This document shows, in pieces, positions 5,594 to 9,855 of a DNA stretch of 9,855 bases (the first letter of the stretch is position 1; the number at the start of each line of letters is the position of its first letter). The translations under genes were made by a program, and so were the position numbers. The stretch spans positions 1 to 9,855 of the forward strand of contig JAJZYL010000038.1 of the NCBI GenBank assembly GCA_021798095.1, read 5' to 3'. Source of the stretch: an archaeon (GTDB lineage: Archaea; Thermoproteota; Nitrososphaeria; Conexivisphaerales; UBA164). The notes beneath the pieces are model-generated. The model was given only the letters and a program-made list of their open reading frames with translations, was not told the origin of the DNA and did no database searches.

Positions 5594-7283
5594 GTTTGAT
5601 GTAATAGTGGTGGGCGCCGGGCCCGCAGGGGCCGCCAGCGCGTTGACCCTAGCGCGCAAGGGATTTAACGTAATAATGCTGGAGAAGGCCAAGATACCAG
5701 GTGAGCGAAACGTAACCGGCGGAGTGCTATATGGCGACTTTTCTGGAAAGTATGGGCTCATAGATCTCCTTCCAGAGTTCGAAGCCGAAGCGCCGGTTGA
5801 AAGGAAGGTCGTATCTCACGAAGTCTATGTAGTCTCCAACGCACGGGACAATAAGTATAGGTACTATAAGATGAACCGTGGCTCGGCGGCGGTCAGGATG
5901 GGCATCTTCAGCATCCCGCCCGAAGGCGGGCACGATTATACGGTGTTGAGAAGGGGCTTTGACCGCTGGTTTGCCTTGAAGGCTGTAGAGGCGGGCGCCA
6001 TGCTTTCGACTTCTACCACCGTTGAGGGGCTGTTAAAGGAGGGGAACGCGGTGGTCGGCGTAAGGACACCCCAGGGGGACATCAACTCAAAGGTGGTCAT
6101 AGACTGTAGTGGGGTAACTTCCCCGCTCGTGGAAGAGGCTGGCCTCAGAGAACACCTTGGACCTTCTCAGCTTTACCACGGTGTCAAACACGTCCTCAAG
6201 CTGGATGAAGAAACTGTGAATAGCAGGTTCGGCGTTAAGAAGGGGGAGGGAAAGGCGATGGCACTACTGGGCGAGTTCATGGATGGCATCTCGGGCGGCG
6301 CGTTCATTTATACCAACAGGGATACCATTTCAATAGGCATGGTAGTCTCCATGAACTCCATGCTTAAGAAGATCACTACCGATTTCACAGATACAGGGAA
6401 ACTGTTAGATGTGCTTGAAAGGCTTGAAGGCAATCCGCTCGTTGCCGAGCTTATTGATGGGTCGGAGATGTTGGAATATTCGGCACACAATATCCCAAAA
6501 TCCTACAAATGTGTCCTTAAAAGGCCATATGCAGATGGTTTCCTGGTCGCCGGTGACGCTTTAGGTTCCTTCGTCAAAATAGGATCGATGATAGATGGAA
6601 TGAGAAGGGCTATAGCATCGGGCATGATGGCGGCCGAGGCGTTCATTGGCGCCAGCGCATCAGGTTCTTACGGCGCTGGTTCCCTCGCCGGATATATGGA
6701 CATCCTGAAGCCGATATACAGGGACGTGGCCAGATCCGGGAGGGACAGCTTTGTATCCGAGAGCTCATTGGCCTATAGCCTGTTCCCGAAACTCGTGCTT
6801 GCAACCGGCCTTACTTCGAAGGAGGGGGACGTTAAGGTTATGAAGCCGATCGACCAGCGGGACGCGATCCAGAGGATTCAGGACGGAACCAGCCTCCTGA
6901 ATTATGACGAAGATAAGGATTATGCGCACATAAAGGTCAACGCCGAAGGATGTTCCAGAGCCCTTGATAAGCCATGGGTTCCAGCCTGTCCTGTCAACTG
7001 TTATACCATATTGACATCTAAAGGCGTGTTTGCCTCCTTCAAAGACCTGTATATTTACAACTTAAGGAAGCTCGAGTCGGATGCCGGGGCTAAGGGTGGT
7101 AATGAAAAGAACTTCAGGTACAGGGCGCTATTACAGTCAAGAAAGGATGTGGCCCTGGCCGGTCTAAGGTTTGACTGGGTGGCCTGCGTAGAGTGCGGCA
7201 CGTGCGGCGCTATAGGTCCAAAGGATATGGTTGATTTTCACAGTGAGAAGAATGGTCATGGCGTAAGGTACAAATTTGGGTAG
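5583..7283 (+). CDS. EtfC-EtfX fusion: ETF:quinone oxidoreductase-like flavoprotein fused to FixX ferredoxin
   Basis: This 566-residue protein joins two parts that are separate genes (fixC and fixX) in many bacteria. Residues 1 to about 440 form the FixC/ETF-QO flavoprotein: an FAD Rossmann motif VVGAGPAGAASA (9-20) with E34 for the ribose, 'GERNVTGG', and the second FAD motif VAGDALG (322-328). Residues from about 445 form the FixX single [4Fe-4S] ferredoxin: C469 in ACP, then C535, C538 and C541 in CVECGTC, closing with 'GVRYKFG' as in FixX. Two extra cysteines (C457, C473) lie nearby. The gap from C469 to C535 is about 45 residues longer than I recall for FixX. It accepts electrons from EtfAB and passes them to quinone at the membrane; no transmembrane segment is needed because family members bind the membrane surface. 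It is the last gene of the ETF operon, overlapping etfA by 11 bases. Confidence 0.93.
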   Translation: MQPEFDVIVVGAGPAGAASALTLARKGFNVIMLEKAKIPGERNVTGGVLYGDFSGKYGLIDLLPEFEAEAPVERKVVSHEVYVVSNARDNKYRYYKMNRGSAAVRMGIFSIPPEGGHDYTVLRRGFDRWFALKAVEAGAMLSTSTTVEGLLKEGNAVVGVRTPQGDINSKVVIDCSGVTSPLVEEAGLREHLGPSQLYHGVKHVLKLDEETVNSRFGVKKGEGKAMALLGEFMDGISGGAFIYTNRDTISIGMVVSMNSMLKKITTDFTDTGKLLDVLERLEGNPLVAELIDGSEMLEYSAHNIPKSYKCVLKRPYADGFLVAGDALGSFVKIGSMIDGMRRAIASGMMAAEAFIGASASGSYGAGSLAGYMDILKPIYRDVARSGRDSFVSESSLAYSLFPKLVLATGLTSKEGDVKVMKPIDQRDAIQRIQDGTSLLNYDEDKDYAHIKVNAEGCSRALDKPWVPACPVNCYTILTSKGVFASFKDLYIYNLRKLESDAGAKGGNEKNFRYRALLQSRKDVALAGLRFDWVACVECGTCGAIGPKDMVDFHSEKNGHGVRYKFG

Positions 7284-7284
7284 G

Positions 7285-8060
7285 TTAAAGCCGATAAAAG
7301 CTTCTGGCGTTTTGATATACAACCATCCTTGCCACTTCTTTGGCCCCAATATCGTTAAGGCTTTGCTCTAGGTCATAAACGCCCTGAGGCCAGCTGGGCT
7401 CGGTACTGGTGTCCGTATTAGCCATCACCATCGAACCATCGTATTTCATGGCAATCTTCACAGCTTCCTCTACGGTAAGCTTTGCCGGCTGTATCGTTAA
7501 GCCCATCCAGCGGCCGCTTCTCCTGACGTCATCTGCGATTTCCGATGTTACATGGTCCACGACCGTTAGACTGGGGTCAATCCCAACACGATCAAGGAGC
7601 TTGAGCACCTTTGCCGTTATGACGGCCTTGTTTTTTCTCGGCGTATGGATTATGGCCGGCTTGTCCAGGCGCTTGGCGATCCTGAGCTGTAGTTCAAGTA
7701 CTTCCATCTCAATTTTGTCACCAGTTTCAAGCCCAACCTCCCCTAGCGCCTTTACTGAGGGCTGAGCCAAGAATTCCTCTACGTAGGAAAGGGCTGCCTG
7801 CAGGCCTTGGGGAGGGATGCACCTTGGATGGATACCAATAGCAGGATAGTGAGCAATACCAACCCTGTCTAACCGCGCCTTTTCAACTTCGACGACCCAT
7901 ACGAACAGGTCGTGTATTGTCGTTCCCCGCTAGGCCTAACTGGAATCCAGCTGGCTGATACTATCCCTTCCAGGCCCTTTTCCTTGAGTTCGCAGAGGAT
8001 GCTCGGGTTTGAAAGGTAATGATGAGAATGAGAATCCATCCAAGTCATAATCTTGCTCAA
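7285..8060 (-). pseudogene. TatD-like metal-dependent hydrolase (TIM barrel), split by a one-base frameshift
   Basis: Two overlapping reading frames together make one archaeal predicted metal-dependent hydrolase of the TatD/amidohydrolase-like class. The N-terminal part (8060 or 8048 down to about 7926) has the metal-binding DSHSHH motif and 'GIVSASWIPVRPSG'. The rest continues in another frame as 'TIHDLFVWVVEVEKARLDRV', then GIHPR, GEVGLETG, 'IIHTPR', VDHVT and 'ANTDTS', which hold the further histidine, glutamate and aspartate ligands. The join lies at a run of four G on the coding strand (7925-7928); five G would restore a protein of about 254 residues, the expected length. No other stop or gap is seen, so this is either a very recent inactivation or a sequencing error. 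The ATG at 8048 is the likely start because it lies about 25 bases after a TATA box; TTG 8060 is the longer alternative. Substrate unknown. Confidence 0.82.
7925..7928 (-). other. Frameshift site in the TatD-like gene (G4 run, five expected)
   Basis: The coding strand reads AGC GGG GAA CGA. Adding one G gives AGC GGG GGA ACG ACA and links the N-terminal frame directly to the frame that encodes the rest of the hydrolase. The upstream frame otherwise stops at 7869-7871, and the downstream frame has a stop at 7930-7932 just before the join. Confidence 0.75.
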
Positions 8061-8070
8061 TTTTTATCGA

Positions 8071-8078
8071 TATTTAAG
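8071..8078 (-). promoter_or_regulatory. TATA box of the TatD-like gene
   Basis: On the minus strand this reads CTTAAATA, centred about 26 bases before the ATG at 8048. As with the DsrE-like gene and etfB, no Shine-Dalgarno site precedes the start, so a leaderless mRNA starting at 8048 is likely. Confidence 0.5.
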
Positions 8079-8129
8079 GATTAAGTTACTCATAGCTTTT
8101 GGGCTTGATTTCACAATGCAAGGTTGAAC

Positions 8130-8303
8130 ATGTTATGCCAAGGCCCTATTGAGATCAGCGCGTTGCAGTTGAACGAACTATCGTTGGTTTCCGGCATCCG
8201 TTGTCAGCTAGCCCGTGTAAGGCACGATTTTATTAATTATAACTCCAAGGGCGCGTTCCGTGGTGAGGGTATCACGCGCATATCTGAAGGAAACATGTAT
8301 TAA
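8130..8303 (+). CDS. Weak 57-codon ORF in the gap before the ABC operon, doubtful
   Basis: An ATG-started frame runs 57 codons to a TAA, 32 bases before the ABC ATPase start. It includes 'LNELSLVSGIRCQLARVRH'. I recognise no family, see no Shine-Dalgarno site or well-placed TATA box for it, and it overlaps the candidate promoter and both inverted repeats of the ABC operon. It may be a chance frame or the remnant of a lost gene. The frame is open back to 8109. Confidence 0.15.
   Translation: MLCQGPIEISALQLNELSLVSGIRCQLARVRHDFINYNSKGAFRGEGITRISEGNMY
8231..8242 (+). promoter_or_regulatory. Candidate TATA box for the ABC transporter operon
   Basis: TATTAATTATAA is the most AT-rich box in the 8049-8335 gap. 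It would place transcription start near 8262, leaving a leader of about 75 bases before the ATG at 8336. A weaker alternative (GATAAAT around 8306-8312) would give a leaderless transcript. The gene has no clear Shine-Dalgarno site, so the choice is open. Confidence 0.35.
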
Positions 8304-8309
8304 CAGATA
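8251..8309. repeat. Two adjacent inverted repeats with 6-bp arms and 17-base spacers
   Basis: GCGCGT (8251-8256) pairs with ACGCGC (8274-8279), and one base later TATCTG (8281-8286) pairs with CAGATA (8304-8309). Both have perfect 6-bp arms and 17-base spacers, so the two units are the same length and 30 bases apart. They lie between the candidate TATA box and the ABC ATPase start. Arms this short can occur by chance. Confidence 0.35.
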
Positions 8310-8335
8310 AATCAGCGATATCTAGTGCTGGGCTA

Positions 8336-9259
8336 ATGGCGAAAACCATAGATGCCAGGAATCTGACAAGAATATTTGGTGACACTACGGCAGTTGATAA
8401 TATATCATTCAGTGTAGGTGAGGGGGAAATCTTCGGATTGCTTGGACCAAATGGTGCTGGAAAGACCACCACGATAAGAATGCTTTGTTGTCTAATTTCG
8501 CCTACCAGCGGTTCCGCGATAATTGAAGATTATGATACCACTGATAGGGAAGGAGCAATGAACATAAGGAGGATGATAGGTCTGGTTCCTGATAACGTAG
8601 GTCTTTATGAAACTTTAAGCGCATATGATAACCTTGAATTCTTTGGTAAAATGTATGAACTTCAGGACCGACAGAGGAGGGAAAATATCGAGAAGTACCT
8701 CAAGTTGGTTGATTTATGGGACAAAAGGGATAGAGCTATCGGATCCTTTTCCAAGGGGATGAAACAGAAGGTTGCAATTGTAAGAGCTCTGATCCATGAC
8801 CCCAAGGTGCTGTTAATGGACGAACCGACAGTAAATCTTGATCCGGAGGCAGCGAAGGGCATCAGGGACCTCATTCTTCGACTTAGGAAGGACGGTAGAA
8901 CCGTTCTTATTAACACGCACAACTTGGATGAAGCGCAGCGCATCTGTGACAGAATAGGCGTGTTGAAGACAAAGCTGATCGCGGTTGACACGCCGCAGAA
9001 CCTCGAGCGTGCCATATCTGGCACTCAAGCCGTTGTTGTGTTGGAAGAAGTAAATGATGATATATTGAGCGCAATTAAGGCTGTAAATCTTAAGGATATA
9101 AAAAGGGATGGAAATAAGCTGATAATAGATGTAAGCGACCCTGAGAAGGAAACGCCTGTAATAATAAATGCGATAGTCTCTGCTGGAGGAAAGGTCATAT
9201 CAGCTAATAGGATTGGCGCCTCGCTTGAGGAAGTTTACCTTAAGCTAGTCAGGGAGTGA
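8336..9259 (+). CDS. ABC transporter ATP-binding protein (ABC-2/NatA-DrrA type)
   Basis: This 307-residue protein powers the exporter-type permease encoded next to it. Walker A is GPNGAGKTT (37-45), the signature is FSKGMKQK (138-145), Walker B is LLMDEPT (159-165) with the catalytic E163, the D-loop is NLDP (167-170), and the switch histidine is H195 in NTHNLDEA. The Q-loop position reads VPDN, with aspartate (D86) where glutamine is usual; this is seen in some ABC-2 ATPases. After about residue 220 there is a C-terminal domain of about 85 residues ending in 'GASLEEVYLKLV', which is common in ATPases that work with ABC-2 permeases. The gene is divergent from the TatD-like gene, and the permease starts four bases after its stop. 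The transported substrate (drug, lipid, Na+ or other) cannot be told. Confidence 0.93.
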   Translation: MAKTIDARNLTRIFGDTTAVDNISFSVGEGEIFGLLGPNGAGKTTTIRMLCCLISPTSGSAIIEDYDTTDREGAMNIRRMIGLVPDNVGLYETLSAYDNLEFFGKMYELQDRQRRENIEKYLKLVDLWDKRDRAIGSFSKGMKQKVAIVRALIHDPKVLLMDEPTVNLDPEAAKGIRDLILRLRKDGRTVLINTHNLDEAQRICDRIGVLKTKLIAVDTPQNLERAISGTQAVVVLEEVNDDILSAIKAVNLKDIKRDGNKLIIDVSDPEKETPVIINAIVSAGGKVISANRIGASLEEVYLKLVRE

Positions 9260-9263
9260 AACT

Positions 9264-9855
9264 ATGAAGTTCTGGAAAGCTTGGGTTACCGCAAAAAAGG
9301 ACCTATCCATCTTAAAAAGAAGGAAAGCTTTGGTCGGGTTAATAATAGCTTTACCGCTGGCTCTGGGCATCGCGCTCCCATCCCTCACTTATTACTTGAT
9401 GATCAGACGCAATATACCATCGTCCACGGCGACGGAGCTTCTGGCCTCCTTCGCATTCTTTTTTATGATCATAGCAGCCCTGCTACCGTTATATATTTCT
9501 TCTTATAGTCTGGTTGGAGAGAAAATTGAAAAGAGTCTAGAATCATTGCTTGTCACTCCTGTTACCGATGGGGAAATACTGATTGGGAAATACATAGGGG
9601 CATTCCTGCCGATGATAATTTCGATTTTCTTTGGGGAAATCGTGTTTATGGCACTTGCCGATTTCCTAACGTTCACTAAATTGGGCTATCTGTTTTACCC
9701 AAACTGGAGCTTTGGAATTGCAATGTTTATAGGTACTCCGCTTGCGATCATATATGGCATCAGTTTCAGCGTACTTGTATCTTCAAAGGTAAATAGCGTT
9801 CAGAGTGCCTACCAGATAGGGGCAACCTCACTCCTTCCTTTTTATGCGCTGTATG
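9264..9855 (+). CDS. ABC-2 type permease, N-terminal part (runs off window)
   Basis: The first 197 codons are present and no stop occurs before the window ends. After a basic N-terminus (KDLSILKRRK, 12-21) come hydrophobic segments at about 22-45, 58-83, 109-134 and 151-173, with another likely starting near 182. Between the second and third lies 'GEKIEKSLESLLVTPVTDGE' (85-104) followed by ILIGK, the hallmark of ABC-2 permeases, where a cytoplasmic coupling segment of the form GE(K)E..TLE.LL.TP.. faces the ATPase. The ATG is four bases after the ATPase stop, and GGGAGTGA at 9252-9259 acts as a plausible Shine-Dalgarno site. The protein would sit in the cytoplasmic membrane and form the exporter channel with its ATPase partner. 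Substrate not determinable. Confidence 0.9.
   Translation, partial: MKFWKAWVTAKKDLSILKRRKALVGLIIALPLALGIALPSLTYYLMIRRNIPSSTATELLASFAFFFMIIAALLPLYISSYSLVGEKIEKSLESLLVTPVTDGEILIGKYIGAFLPMIISIFFGEIVFMALADFLTFTKLGYLFYPNWSFGIAMFIGTPLAIIYGISFSVLVSSKVNSVQSAYQIGATSLLPFYALY

Larger units (their letters stand above)
8049..8335. other. Intergenic region between divergent TatD-like gene and ABC operon
   Basis: These 287 bases are the longest gene-poor stretch. They hold the TatD-like TATA box at the left, a weak 57-codon frame, a TATA-like box at 8231-8242 and the paired inverted repeats at 8251-8309. I looked for tRNA, SRP RNA, C/D box RNA and repeat units and saw none. Confidence 0.6.

Noticed and set aside
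7409..7765. 118-codon open frame on the + strand
   Set aside because: It lies antisense to the TatD-like gene, whose family motifs are clear; the frame is low-complexity, rich in Ser, Thr and Leu, as expected from a shadow frame.
7905..7940. Programmed -1 frameshift in the TatD-like gene
   Set aside because: The G4 run could in principle slip, but the site does not fit a standard slippery heptamer, and I know of no programmed shift in this family; a one-base loss or sequencing error is simpler.
8662..9024. 120-codon open frame on the - strand
   Set aside because: It is antisense to the ABC ATPase Walker B region and has no recognisable motif.
9281..9508. 75-codon open frame on the + strand
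   Set aside because: It is a different frame of the ABC-2 permease, whose continuous frame from 9264 shows transmembrane segments and the GE(K)..LE.LL.TP motif.
1..9855. CRISPR array, tRNA, rRNA, insertion sequence or defence system
   Set aside because: No regularly spaced repeats, tRNA-like T-loop sequences, terminal inverted repeats or transposase motifs were seen, and all larger frames are assigned to metabolism or transport.

Overview
This is an archaeal chromosome segment. The case for an archaeon is the four-subunit pyruvate:ferredoxin oxidoreductase with separate gamma, delta, alpha and beta genes, the TATA boxes about 25 bases upstream of starts that lack a Shine-Dalgarno site (leaderless transcripts), the frequent TTG starts with a strong Shine-Dalgarno site inside operons, and the archaeal-type TatD-like hydrolase. 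The gene content (electron-bifurcating-type ETF, ferredoxin-linked 2-oxoacid oxidation) suits a thermophilic member of the Thermoproteota or a similar lineage, but the exact lineage cannot be read from the sequence.

Region 1 (2-2660, + strand) is a tightly packed por operon: the C-terminal end of porG, then porD (two 4Fe-4S clusters), porA and porB (TPP and one 4Fe-4S cluster). Together these convert pyruvate plus CoA to acetyl-CoA, CO2 and reduced ferredoxin. A hairpin lies just after porB. Region 2 (2720-3058, - strand) is a small DsrE-like protein convergent with porB. Its promoter and that of the next operon share a 250-base AT-rich gap.

Region 3 (3309-7283, + strand) is a three-gene ETF operon: an unusually long etfB, etfA, and one gene that fuses an ETF:quinone oxidoreductase-like flavoprotein (FixC/EtfC) to its ferredoxin (FixX/EtfX). 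This is the EtfABCX arrangement known in some hyperthermophiles, where NADH oxidation is coupled to both ferredoxin and menaquinone. A perfect 17-bp palindrome overlaps its TATA box. Ferredoxin is the likely functional link between regions 1 and 3 (inference).

Region 4 (7285-8060, - strand) is a TatD-like metal-dependent hydrolase that is split by a one-base frameshift in a run of four G. It ends one base from the end of the ETF operon. Region 5 (8049-8335) is an intergenic stretch with a weak 57-codon ORF, a TATA-like box and two adjacent inverted repeats. Region 6 (8336-9855, + strand) is an ABC ATPase followed by an ABC-2-type permease that runs off the window.

The window is mostly ordinary energy metabolism. 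The points most worth a second look are the enlarged EtfB, the altered EtfA motif, the FixC-FixX fusion with its stretched cluster-binding domain, the operator-like palindrome and the broken hydrolase. I saw no CRISPR array, RNA gene, insertion sequence or defence system.
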